Origin: Cupriavidus basilensis
GTDB lineage: Bacteria; Pseudomonadota; Gammaproteobacteria; Burkholderiales; Burkholderiaceae
Assembly (NCBI RefSeq): GCF_029335485.1
Contig: NZ_JARJLM010000673.1
Location: forward strand, 1-32,316
Length of the DNA: 32,316 nt
Direction: 5' to 3'
Shown here: positions 25,025-32,066 of the stretch, one piece after another
How positions within the stretch are numbered: position 1 is the stretch's first letter
Layout: each line of letters opens with the position of its first letter
Notes under the pieces: generated by a model
The model's database searches: none
What the model saw: only the letters and a program-made list of their open reading frames with translations
What the model was told of the DNA's origin: nothing
Translations under genes and position numbers: made by a program

Positions 25025-26002
25025 ATGAAACCCATCGCCCCCATCCTGACCGTGGCGCTGCTGGCATCGGCCACCGCCTCGCTGCCCGCGCGGGCAGCCG
25101 ATGCCTGGCCGGCCAGGCCGATCAAATGGGTCGTGCCCTACCCGCCCGGCGGCTCGACCGACATGCTGGCGCGCATCGTCGGCCAGAAGCTGGGCGAGCG
25201 GCTCGGCCAGCCGGTGGTGGTGGAAAACAAGGCCGGCGCCGGCGGCAACGTGGGCACCGACTATGCAGCCAAGCAGCCGGCCGACGGCTACACCATCGTG
25301 ATGGGCAATATCGGCCCGATCGCCATCAATCCCTCGCTCTATCCCGACCTGCCTTACAACCCGCTCAAGGACCTGGCGCCGGTGACCATGCTGATGGCGG
25401 TGCCGAACCTGCTGGTGGTCAATCCGGCGCTGCCCGTGCATTCGGTGCGGGACCTGATCGACTACGGCAAGCGGCAAGCGGCCCCGCTGGGCTACGCCAC
25501 GCCGGGCGCCGGCACCTCGCTGCACCTCGCGGGCGAACTCTTCGCCGCCACCGCGGGCGTGAAGATGACCCACATCCCGTACAAAGGCAGCGCGCCCGGC
25601 CTGAACGACACCATGGCCGGACATGTCCCGGTGATGTTCGACAACATGCCCTCCGCGCTGCCGCTGGTGAAAGCCGGCAAGCTGCGCGTGCTGGCCATCA
25701 CCAGCGCGCAACGCTCCGCGCAACTGCCCGACGTGCCCACCATGGCCGAGGCCGGCCTGCGCGGCTACGAGATCGCCGGCTGGTTCGGCGTGCTGGTGCC
25801 GGCGGCCACGCCCAAGCCCATCATCGCCAGGCTCGACACCGAACTGGAAGCCGTGCTGAAGATGCCCGACGTACGCAAGAAGCTGGACGAGATGGGCGGC
25901 ATCGTGTCCGGCGCCGGGCCGCAGCCTTTCGGCCGCTATATCGAAGCGGAATCGCGCAAATGGGGCACGCTGGTGCGCAGCGCCAGTATCGCCGCCCAAT
26001 GA
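25025..26002 (+). CDS. Bug-type (TctC) periplasmic solute receptor
   Basis: A 325-residue periplasmic binding protein of the Bug family, greatly expanded in Bordetella and Cupriavidus and used to capture carboxylates and other small anions. The signal peptide ends at about ARA (residue 23). The mature protein shows WPARPIKWVVPYPPGGSTDMLAR, KAGAGGNVGTDYAAKQPADGYT and HIPYKGSAPGLNDTMAGHVPVMFDNMP, all family hallmarks. AAGGAGA at 25014-25020 supports the ATG. No TctAB membrane genes accompany it, which is normal for orphan Bug proteins. The dioxygenase gene follows 35 bases later, so it probably delivers that enzyme's substrate, or senses it. Confidence 0.92.
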   Translation: MKPIAPILTVALLASATASLPARAADAWPARPIKWVVPYPPGGSTDMLARIVGQKLGERLGQPVVVENKAGAGGNVGTDYAAKQPADGYTIVMGNIGPIAINPSLYPDLPYNPLKDLAPVTMLMAVPNLLVVNPALPVHSVRDLIDYGKRQAAPLGYATPGAGTSLHLAGELFAATAGVKMTHIPYKGSAPGLNDTMAGHVPVMFDNMPSALPLVKAGKLRVLAITSAQRSAQLPDVPTMAEAGLRGYEIAGWFGVLVPAATPKPIIARLDTELEAVLKMPDVRKKLDEMGGIVSGAGPQPFGRYIEAESRKWGTLVRSASIAAQ

Positions 26003-26037
26003 ACCCCGACCATCCCACCCACCAGAGGAGACCAGCC

Positions 26038-26910
26038 GTGTCGCAATACAAAGTCATCGATGTCCAGCCCATTGCCGGCGCGCTCGGCGCGCAGATCAGC
26101 GGGGTCGATCTTGCCGGACCGCTGCCCGACGAGACCTTCGCCGAGATACGCTCGGCACTGCACGACAACCTTGTGATCTTCTTCCGCGACCAGCAACTGA
26201 CGCCCGCGCAGCACAAGGCGTTCAGCGCCCGCTTTGGCGAACTGCTGGAAGTGCCGTTCATCCGCGCGTTGCAGGGGCACCCGGAAATCCTGCCGGTCAT
26301 GAAGGGCAAGGCCGAGCAGACCAAGCGCAATTTTGGCGGCCTGTGGCACACCGACATGAGCTACGCGGAGGTCCCGCCGCTGGGCTCCGCGTTGTATGCC
26401 CGCGTGATCCCGCCCTACGGCGGCGACACCATGTGGACCAATATGTACCGCGCCTACGACGCGCTGTCGGACGGCCTGAAGGCGGTGCTCGACACGCTGC
26501 GCGCCGTGCACAGCCCGGTGCGTTCGTACGGCGCCAAGGGCGCGGTCGTCAATAACGGCGATCCGGCGCACAAGATGGATGTGCGCACCGACGAGCGCGC
26601 CAGCGCCGAAGTCACGCATCCGGTGGTGCGCATCCACCCCGCCACCGGCAAGAAGGCGCTCTATGTCAACAGCACCTATACGCTGCGCTTCGAAGGCATG
26701 ACCGAGGAAGAAAGCGCGCCACTGCTTCAATTCCTCTATGGCCATGCGGTGCGGCCGGAATTCACCTGCCGCTTCCGCTGGACGCCCGGCGCGCTGGCGG
26801 TATGGGACAACCGCTGCACCCAGCACCTGGCGATGAACGACTACGACGGCTTCGACCGCGAGTTGCACCGCACCACCATCGCGGGCGACCGGCCGATTGC
26901 GGTGGCTTGA
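26038..26910 (+). CDS. TauD/TfdA-family Fe(II)/2-oxoglutarate dioxygenase
   Basis: A 290-residue dioxygenase. The iron ligands are His104, Asp106 (LWHTDMSY) and His263 (TQHLAMND). Arg274 and Arg278 (RELHRTT) match E. coli TauD R266 and R270, which hold 2-oxoglutarate and the sulfonate. By memory alignment, however, the other taurine contacts of TauD differ: His70 is Val here, Tyr73 is Ile, and Asn95 falls in a Gly-Gly stretch. So it likely hydroxylates something other than taurine, such as another sulfonate, sulfate ester, aryloxyacid or carboxylate. The GTG at 26038 has AGAGGAG 7 bases upstream. It follows the Bug receptor in one operon, under the IclR regulator. Confidence 0.88.
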   Translation: MSQYKVIDVQPIAGALGAQISGVDLAGPLPDETFAEIRSALHDNLVIFFRDQQLTPAQHKAFSARFGELLEVPFIRALQGHPEILPVMKGKAEQTKRNFGGLWHTDMSYAEVPPLGSALYARVIPPYGGDTMWTNMYRAYDALSDGLKAVLDTLRAVHSPVRSYGAKGAVVNNGDPAHKMDVRTDERASAEVTHPVVRIHPATGKKALYVNSTYTLRFEGMTEEESAPLLQFLYGHAVRPEFTCRFRWTPGALAVWDNRCTQHLAMNDYDGFDRELHRTTIAGDRPIAVA

Positions 26911-26990
26911 AGGCGCTGAAGCCCGCATTAAGCGTTGGACGAAGCTGACCGGATGCGCCAGAACCGAGTGAAATGACGCCTGCTGTCACT

Positions 26991-27014
26991 CCCTCTTCCC
27001 TGATGGGGAGAGGG
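26991..27014. repeat. Repeat-type hairpin A
   Basis: CCCTCTTCCC and GGGGAGAGGG form a 10-bp stem with one mismatch around a TGAT loop. The sequence type recurs, in a different arrangement, about 85 bases further on. Confidence 0.45.
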
Positions 27015-27093
27015 GTAGTTTGGCCAGGAGCCACAGGAACCGAAACCATTCGTTTTATCCAGCGTGCTACGCATTTGCAGCGCCCGCCCTCTC

Positions 27094-27123
27094 CCCCGGC
27101 CCCTCTCACAAGTGGGACCGGGG
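27094..27123. repeat. Repeat-type hairpin B
   Basis: CCCCGGCCC and GGACCGGGG pair over 9 bases with one mismatch around a 12-base loop. Together with hairpin A it may be one dispersed intergenic repeat unit. Confidence 0.4.
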
Positions 27124-27300
27124 AGCAAACCTGCAGTGCACGCAGGTGCGTCGGCAATCCGGCAATCCCAACCTACCCACAAGTCCGTGAACCATAGTGC
27201 CGCATGCTGGGTAAATCACCCTGCTCGCCGCGCGGCAGTCGCCACCGCCGTGTGCGAAAATGGAGGCACCGGAGACGCGCACATGCGCGAAGGAGCTAAC

Positions 27301-27537
27301 ATGCGGCAGAGCGCAATCAAGCCGGGCAGCGAGGTCTTCCGCGCCTCGGCGGAGTTTGAGCAAGCCATCGTCACCCAAGGCGAGGCCGCTGCGCGCGAGC
27401 ACCTCGACAACGGCCGGCCCGTCTACTACGCCGATCCCAAGTATCCCGGTTTCGTCGTCAAGAAAAACCCCGATGGCAGCGAACAGCTCGCAAGCGTCGA
27501 TCTCGACGGGAAGATCACCGTAGTGCGGACCATCTGA
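27301..27537 (+). CDS. Small antitoxin-like protein
   Basis: A 78-residue soluble protein with a predicted helix (SAEFEQAIVTQGEAAAREHLDNG) and a strand-rich C-terminal half (PVYYADPKYPGFVVKKNPDGSEQLASVDLDGKITVVRTI). AGGAG 5 bases upstream supports the ATG at 27301; an ATG at 27283 is the alternative. The next gene, a zeta-toxin-like kinase, starts 3 bases after its stop, the tight arrangement of a toxin-antitoxin pair with the antitoxin first. It does not obviously resemble the epsilon antitoxin. It is intact while its partner is internally deleted. The antitoxin role is inference from position and size. Confidence 0.65.
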   Translation: MRQSAIKPGSEVFRASAEFEQAIVTQGEAAAREHLDNGRPVYYADPKYPGFVVKKNPDGSEQLASVDLDGKITVVRTI

Positions 27538-27540
27538 CCC

Positions 27541-27858
27541 GTGCCGCAGCTGTGGGTGATCGCCGGGCCCAACGGCTCTGGCAAGACGACCGTGGCAGAT
27601 CGCTGGTTTGCCAGCCGTATTCCGGTGGTGTCGCCGGATTCAATCGCCGCCGAGCTTGCCAACTTCACCCCTGCTTTCGAGGTCGCGGACAGGTCCTTCG
27701 CGCTCGCCAACTCCGCACTGCGCCCACGCCTCATCCTCTCCTGGGAGAACGGTCGCATACGCCAGCGCTCTTCGAGGCTGCCGCAATGGGCCCTGGATGC
27801 ATTTCCCAGCCAGCTCTTGACGCATATGGCGAATATGGCGCAACAATCGACGCCTTGA
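27541..27858 (+). pseudogene. Zeta-toxin-like kinase with an internal in-frame deletion
   Basis: A 105-codon frame starts like a zeta-toxin/AAA-type kinase, PQLWVIAGPNGSGKTTVADRW with the Walker A loop at residues 9-17, then RIPVVSPDSIAAE. From about residue 45 it reads EVADRSFALANSALRPRLILSWENGRI...LPQWALDAF. This resembles the C-terminal end of such proteins (DR.x.LxNSxxxxRLxLxxExGR...LPxWA), so the central part, including the substrate-binding and catalytic regions, is missing. Family members have about 190-200 residues. The GTG start at 27541 lies 3 bases after the upstream stop. The joined ends are in frame, as expected for a single deletion. The product could still bind a nucleotide but should not be an active kinase. 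Confidence 0.65.
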
Positions 27859-27904
27859 ACTGGAATACAATCAATCTGTCTCGTTTTCCGGAACGGAGTT
27901 TGGA

Positions 27905-28807
27905 TTGAAATCGGCAACAGCAACCGCATCGGCGAAAAAAGCGCCTCCTGAAGCACCCAAATCAAAAACAGGCAAGACCGTGCGTCAGGCAGCACCGGTT
28001 CGCGTCGAAGAACTGGCGGATGCGGCACCGGTGCTCCACGTCACGGCAGACGCCGCGGCGGACCGCGATACCCCCACGCTGCGTGCCTTCGCCTTGCTCG
28101 AATTCCTGGTGGCGGCCGACCGGCCCCTGTCGCTGGCGGAGATCATGCAAGGCTTCGAAGCGCCCAAGGCTTCGCTGCATCGCATGCTCGGCGCCCTGGA
28201 AGCAGGCGGACTGGTGATCCGCGAGCCCGGCGCGCGCAATGCCTACGCGGTCGGGCCGCGCCTCTCGCGGCTGGGCGTGGCCATCGTCACGCATTCGGGC
28301 TCGCGCCAGTTGCGCCATGCCATCCTGGCGCGGCTGGTGGCGGACATCGGCGAGACGGTCAACCTGACCATGCTGCACGAGACCTCGGTGCTGTACCTGG
28401 ACCGCATGGAAGCGCCGTGGCCGCTGCGGCTCGATCTCAAGCCGGGATCGCGCGTGCCCCTGCATTGCTCGGCCAGCGGCAAGCTGCTGCTGTCGCTGCT
28501 GCCGCGCGAGCAGCGCGCGGCGCTGGTGCGGCAATTGCCGCTGGAGCGCTTCACCCCGAATACCGTCACCGATGTGGAACTGCTCGAAGCCGAGCTGGAC
28601 CGCAGCGCGCACAAGCAGCTCGGCGTGGACAACGAGGAGTTCGTCGCGGGCATCTCGTGCGTGGCGGTGCCGGTGCGCGACGAGCGCGGGCACGTGGTGG
28701 CGGCGCTGGCGGTGCATGCGCCCACGGCCCGCTCGCCGCTGTCGCGCTCGCTGGAGTTCGTGCCGCGTTTGCAGGAGACGGCCAGGGAGCTGGCGGCTAC
28801 GTTTTAA
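27905..28807 (+). CDS. IclR-family regulator with a long N-terminal tail
   Basis: A 300-residue IclR regulator. The first 50 residues are Ala/Lys/Pro-rich and look disordered; the winged helix-turn-helix is at about 57-112 (SLAEIMQGFEAPKASLHRMLGALEAGGLV) and the effector domain at about 125-295. GGAG at about 27895 and the TTG at 27905 set the start. It is convergent to the tauABC genes and lies near xsc, so it is a candidate regulator for taurine or sulfonate use and for the palindrome at 32019-32035. Link to that operator is inferred. Confidence 0.88.
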   Translation: MKSATATASAKKAPPEAPKSKTGKTVRQAAPVRVEELADAAPVLHVTADAAADRDTPTLRAFALLEFLVAADRPLSLAEIMQGFEAPKASLHRMLGALEAGGLVIREPGARNAYAVGPRLSRLGVAIVTHSGSRQLRHAILARLVADIGETVNLTMLHETSVLYLDRMEAPWPLRLDLKPGSRVPLHCSASGKLLLSLLPREQRAALVRQLPLERFTPNTVTDVELLEAELDRSAHKQLGVDNEEFVAGISCVAVPVRDERGHVVAALAVHAPTARSPLSRSLEFVPRLQETARELAATF

Positions 28808-28818
28808 GGCATACGCAG

Positions 28819-28849
28819 GAACCGGGCGGCGGACACCGCCTCCCGGTTC
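28819..28849. terminator. Bidirectional terminator between iclR and tauC-like genes
   Basis: A 14-bp stem with a single mismatch and a 3-base loop occupies most of the 52-base gap between the two convergent stops. Its symmetry suits termination from both directions. Confidence 0.65.
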
Positions 28850-28859
28850 TCCCCAAGCC

Positions 28860-29735
28860 TTACATCCTCCCCTTCCAGGGCACCAGCCACTTCTCCATCT
28901 TGCGCATCAGCAGGTCGAAGGTATAGGCGATCAGCCCGATCAGCCCGATGCCCATGATCACCACGTCGGTGCGCAGGAAGTTCGACGCGTTGAGCACCAT
29001 CTGTCCAAGGCCTGCCGTGGCCGCCACCATCTCGGCGGCGACCAGCGTGGTCCAGCCGAAGCCGATGGCGATGCGCATGCCGGTCAGGATGTCCGGCAGC
29101 GCCGCCGGGATCACCACATGGCGGATCACCTGCCACGGGTTGGCGCCCATCGAATACGCCGCGTTGATCTGCTCGATGGTGACCGAGCGCACCCCGGCCT
29201 GCGCCGACATCGCCAGCGGCGCGAAGCATGCCAGGAAGATCAGCAGGATCTTCGACGTCTCATCGATGCCGAACCAGATCACGATCAGCGGCAGGTAGGC
29301 CAGCGGCGGCAGCGGACGATAGAACTCGATGGGCGGATCGAACACGCCGCGCGCGATGCGCGACACGCCCATCATCACGCCGATCGGCACCGCCGTCACC
29401 GTGGCCAGAGCGAAGGCGCCGAACACGCGCACCATGCTGGCGCGGAAGTGCTCGGTCAGCGGCAGCCCGCCCTGCACATTGCCGTTCCAGGCGTCGATAA
29501 ACGCGCTGACGATGGCTTCCGGCGTGGGCAGGAACAACGGCGGCAGCCAGCGCAGGTGGCTGGCGATCCACCACAGCGCCAGCAGCGAGACCACGGTGAT
29601 GGTGGAAATGCGCGAGCTGGAGCCTTCGCCCGGCAGGCGGTAGCCGGATACGGCCTTCATCCGGCGCGCGGGAGGCGCGCCCGGCACCGCACCGGCGCCC
29701 GGCGCGGTTTCGAGTCTTTGAGCGGAAACGGACAT
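28860..29735 (-). CDS. tauC: Taurine/sulfonate-type ABC transporter permease (TauC-like)
   Basis: A 291-residue inner-membrane permease of a TauABC/SsuABC-type importer. After a polar, Pro/Ala-rich N-terminal tail of about 45 residues come about six membrane segments. The cytoplasmic loop that docks to the ATPase is clear as EQINAAYSMGANPWQVIRHVVIPAALPDI. GAGGAG 6 bases upstream supports the ATG at 29735; a further ATG at 29759 would overlap tauB. It ends near the terminator at 28819-28849. Substrate cannot be read from a permease, but the adjoining xsc gene favours taurine or another sulfonate. Confidence 0.9.
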   Translation of the reverse strand: MSVSAQRLETAPGAGAVPGAPPARRMKAVSGYRLPGEGSSSRISTITVVSLLALWWIASHLRWLPPLFLPTPEAIVSAFIDAWNGNVQGGLPLTEHFRASMVRVFGAFALATVTAVPIGVMMGVSRIARGVFDPPIEFYRPLPPLAYLPLIVIWFGIDETSKILLIFLACFAPLAMSAQAGVRSVTIEQINAAYSMGANPWQVIRHVVIPAALPDILTGMRIAIGFGWTTLVAAEMVAATAGLGQMVLNASNFLRTDVVIMGIGLIGLIAYTFDLLMRKMEKWLVPWKGRM

Positions 29736-29745
29736 GTCGGGCTCC

Positions 29746-30522
29746 TCAGGGCGTGGCATGGATCAGGTTGACGATTTCTTCGCGATAGCGGATGAACTCC
29801 GGATCGGACTTCACTTCGCGGGCGTCGCCGCATTCGATATAGCGCCGCGCGAACGGCATTTCGTAGGTATGCGCGATGCGTCCCGGCGAAGGCGTCATCA
29901 CGATCAGGCGGGTGGCCAGGAACAGCGCCTCCTCCACGCTGTGCGTGATGAAGAACACGATCTTCTGTTCCGCCGCCCACAGCTTCAGGATCAGCGCCTG
30001 GATCGATTCGCGCGTGAGCGCATCCAGCGCGCCCAGCGGTTCGTCCATCAGCATCACCGCTGGATCGTTGGCCAGCGTGCGGGCAATACCCACGCGCTGC
30101 TGCATGCCGCCGGAGAGCTGGTAGACCGGTTTGGCCGCCACCTTCTCCAGTCCGACCAGCGCCAGCTTCTCGTGCGCGAGACGCAGGCGCTCGGCGCGCG
30201 CCACGCCGCGCAGGCGCAGGCCCAGGGCAACGTTGTCCTCCACGTTGAGCCAGGGCATCAGCGCATGTTTCTGGAACACGACGCCGCGCTCGGCACCAGG
30301 ACCATGCACGGCTTTGCCATCGAGGCGGATCTCGCCTTCCGAGGGCTGCATGAAGCCGGCGATGCACGACAGCAGGGTTGTCTTGCCGCACCCGGAGGCA
30401 CCCAGCGCGACCACGAAATCGCCGCGCTCCATGGTGAGATTGACTTGCGACAGGGCCAGCGTCTCGGCGCCGCCGCGGCCGCCGTAGTTGACGCTGAGGT
30501 TGTCGATTTCGAGTTTGGCCAT
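29746..30522 (-). CDS. tauB: Taurine/sulfonate-type ABC transporter ATPase (TauB-like)
   Basis: A 258-residue cytoplasmic ATPase. Walker A is GASGCGKTT (41-49), the Q-loop lies in [11 protein letters not shown], the signature LSGGM at 136-140, Walker B VMLMDEP at 156-162 and the H-loop His194 (FITHSVEEA). Length and the [19 protein letters not shown] region match TauB/SsuB. AGGAG precedes the ATG at 30522. The tauC-like start follows 10 bases after its stop, so the two are translationally linked. The unrelated upstream extension of the frame to 30663 was discarded. Confidence 0.93.
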   Translation of the reverse strand: MAKLEIDNLSVNYGGRGGAETLALSQVNLTMERGDFVVALGASGCGKTTLLSCIAGFMQPSEGEIRLDGKAVHGPGAERGVVFQKHALMPWLNVEDNVALGLRLRGVARAERLRLAHEKLALVGLEKVAAKPVYQLSGGMQQRVGIARTLANDPAVMLMDEPLGALDALTRESIQALILKLWAAEQKIVFFITHSVEEALFLATRLIVMTPSPGRIAHTYEMPFARRYIECGDAREVKSDPEFIRYREEIVNLIHATP

Positions 30523-30623
30523 TGCTGCAAACTCCTGAAAAAAGGTCATTGAAGGCTGCGGCACGCAGCATCGCCCGCCCCGCAGCACACTGCTTTCTTC
30601 GCGCCCGATGGCGCCCAGGCAGG

Positions 30624-31637
30624 TCAGGCCGGCGACCTGGTGGCCAGGGCACGCCTGACCCACTCGGCGTTCACGCCCTGGCCATAGTCCGGCAGCACGG
30701 TCTGGATCGTGCCCTGCTCCTTCAGGAATTGCGCGGCCGATTGCAGCGCCTTGGCCGCGCCGCCGCCCAGCCAGCGCGGCGAGGCCTGTTCATCCAGGGT
30801 GGGGAAGCTGTACAGCGCCATGCTGGCAGGCACGGATTCGGCCTTGGCGCCCGAGACCTTGGCGACGGCCTTCACCATGGGAGAGTCCGCTGTCCAGCCG
30901 GCCTTGTCCTGCCGGTACTTGTCGTCCGCCGCCGCCAGGATCTTGACGAACCTGACCATGAACTCGGGGTTCTCGCGCGCAAACTTCTTGTTGGCGATCA
31001 TGCCGTCGAAGGTGGCCTTGCCGGTCTCGGCGGCAATCTTGCCGGAGGTCACCAGCACCTTGCCCGACTGCTTGACCTTGGCCAGCACCGGGTCCCAGAT
31101 GAAGGTGGCGTCGATATCGCCGCGCTCCCAGGCCGCAGCCACTTCGGGCGGCCGCATATTCATGATCTTGACGTCGCGCGGATTGATCCTGGCCTGCTCC
31201 AGCGCTACCAGGGTGTGGTAGTGGGTGGTGGAGACAAAGGGCACGCCAACACGCTTGCCCTTGAGATCGGCCACGCTGTTGATATTGCTGCCGTTGCGCG
31301 CAACCATGGCCTCGGCGGCGTTGATATCGTCAAGAATCCAGAACAGTTCCACGTCCAGCCCCTGCGAGAGGGCCGAAGCGATCGGCGAGGTACCGGCTTC
31401 GCCGATGGCGATCTGGCCCGACGCCATCGCGCGGATCACATCGCCTCCGCCGCCGAACTGGCGGAACGAGACCTTGTAGCCGGTCTGCTTCTCGACTTCC
31501 TTCATGTCCTGCGCATAGCGCCACGGCACCACCATGTCCTGGTAGGCGATGACGACTTCCCTGGTCTGCGCATACGCGCCCGGGGCGACCACGGCCGCCA
31601 TGGCAACGCTTGCTGCGAGCTGCTTGATCCAACGCAT
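30624..31637 (-). CDS. tauA: Taurine-binding periplasmic protein (TauA-like)
   Basis: A 337-residue periplasmic receptor of the TauA/NitT family and first gene of the tauABC-type operon. The signal peptide covers about residues 1-23 ([10 protein letters not shown]). Then come [18 protein letters not shown], the [26 protein letters not shown] pocket segment and the [13 protein letters not shown] segment typical of TauA. GAGGAGG with 6-base spacing fixes the ATG at 31637. The tauB start lies 101 bases after its stop, long enough for an extra ribosome or processing site. It is divergent from xsc, consistent with joint control of taurine uptake and sulfoacetaldehyde cleavage. Confidence 0.9.
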   Translation of the reverse strand: MRWIKQLAASVAMAAVVAPGAYAQTREVVIAYQDMVVPWRYAQDMKEVEKQTGYKVSFRQFGGGGDVIRAMASGQIAIGEAGTSPIASALSQGLDVELFWILDDINAAEAMVARNGSNINSVADLKGKRVGVPFVSTTHYHTLVALEQARINPRDVKIMNMRPPEVAAAWERGDIDATFIWDPVLAKVKQSGKVLVTSGKIAAETGKATFDGMIANKKFARENPEFMVRFVKILAAADDKYRQDKAGWTADSPMVKAVAKVSGAKAESVPASMALYSFPTLDEQASPRWLGGGAAKALQSAAQFLKEQGTIQTVLPDYGQGVNAEWVRRALATRSPA

Positions 31638-31920
31638 GATGAACCTCCTCAACATTGACTGGGTTGTATGCCGCTGCGCAAAGCACCGGCACGGGTAGCC
31701 TGGCACCAGGGCGGTGCCTGCTCGAGGAGGAAGAGGTAATAAGCATGAGGCATGCCATGTCTCCGTCTGGTTGGGACGTCTTTGCGTCCTCTCGTTCTGG
31801 TGGCGTCCTGCTCTCGGGAAGAATCGCCTCGGTCCGCATTGGGGCGCGGTGTAGCCCTATGGTAGGAAGCCCGCCCCGTTGCGGTTAGAGCCAGTCAGAG
31901 GTAACTGTGGGTCCAAGCCC

Positions 31921-31949
31921 CGATTTGGTTCACTTTAAGATACAAATCG
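31921..31949. promoter_or_regulatory. Perfect 7-15-7 inverted repeat
   Basis: CGATTTG (31921-31927) and CAAATCG (31943-31949) are perfectly complementary, with 22 bases between half-site centres. It lies upstream of the xsc -35 element and could be an activator site serving xsc, tauA or both. Confidence 0.4.
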
Positions 31950-31971
31950 TCCCGTTTATCGAAATTTCCTG

Positions 31972-32000
31972 TTGACCGTCGCTCGCGCTCATCCTACATT
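31972..32000 (+). promoter_or_regulatory. Sigma-70-type promoter of xsc
   Basis: TTGACC (31972-31977) and TACATT (31995-32000) are separated by 17 bases. Transcription would start near 32007, about 60 bases before the xsc ATG. Confidence 0.55.
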
Positions 32001-32018
32001 CGACTCACAAACACTTTT

Positions 32019-32035
32019 CGGAACGTATGGTTCCG
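32019..32035. promoter_or_regulatory. 6-5-6 palindromic operator downstream of the xsc promoter
   Basis: CGGAAC-GTATG-GTTCCG is a perfect inverted repeat, flanked by TTTT on both sides. It lies about 12 bases after the predicted start of transcription, where a bound repressor would block RNA polymerase. Its form suits an IclR-type regulator. Confidence 0.6.
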
Positions 32036-32066
32036 TTTTGAGACCGAAGACTGGAGACTGACCACC

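Larger units (their letters stand above)
26911..27300. other. Intergenic region with repeat-like hairpins
   Basis: The 390 bases after the dioxygenase hold no credible gene. Two C/G-rich hairpins (listed separately) and pyrimidine runs such as CCCTCTCCCC match the look of the dispersed intergenic repeats common in Ralstonia and Cupriavidus. The promoter of the small gene at 27301 should lie at its right end. Confidence 0.5.
31638..32066. promoter_or_regulatory. Divergent tauA/xsc regulatory region
   Basis: The 429 bases between the divergent tauA and xsc genes hold no convincing gene. The right 150 bases are AT-richer and contain two palindromes and a promoter listed separately. On the tauA side, a short - strand frame from 31758 with a run of five Ser codons runs into tauA out of frame; its significance is unclear. 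Confidence 0.55.

Noticed and set aside
26038-26910. Assigning the dioxygenase as taurine dioxygenase TauD outright
   Set aside because: Several taurine-contact positions are not conserved by memory alignment, so only the family name is used.
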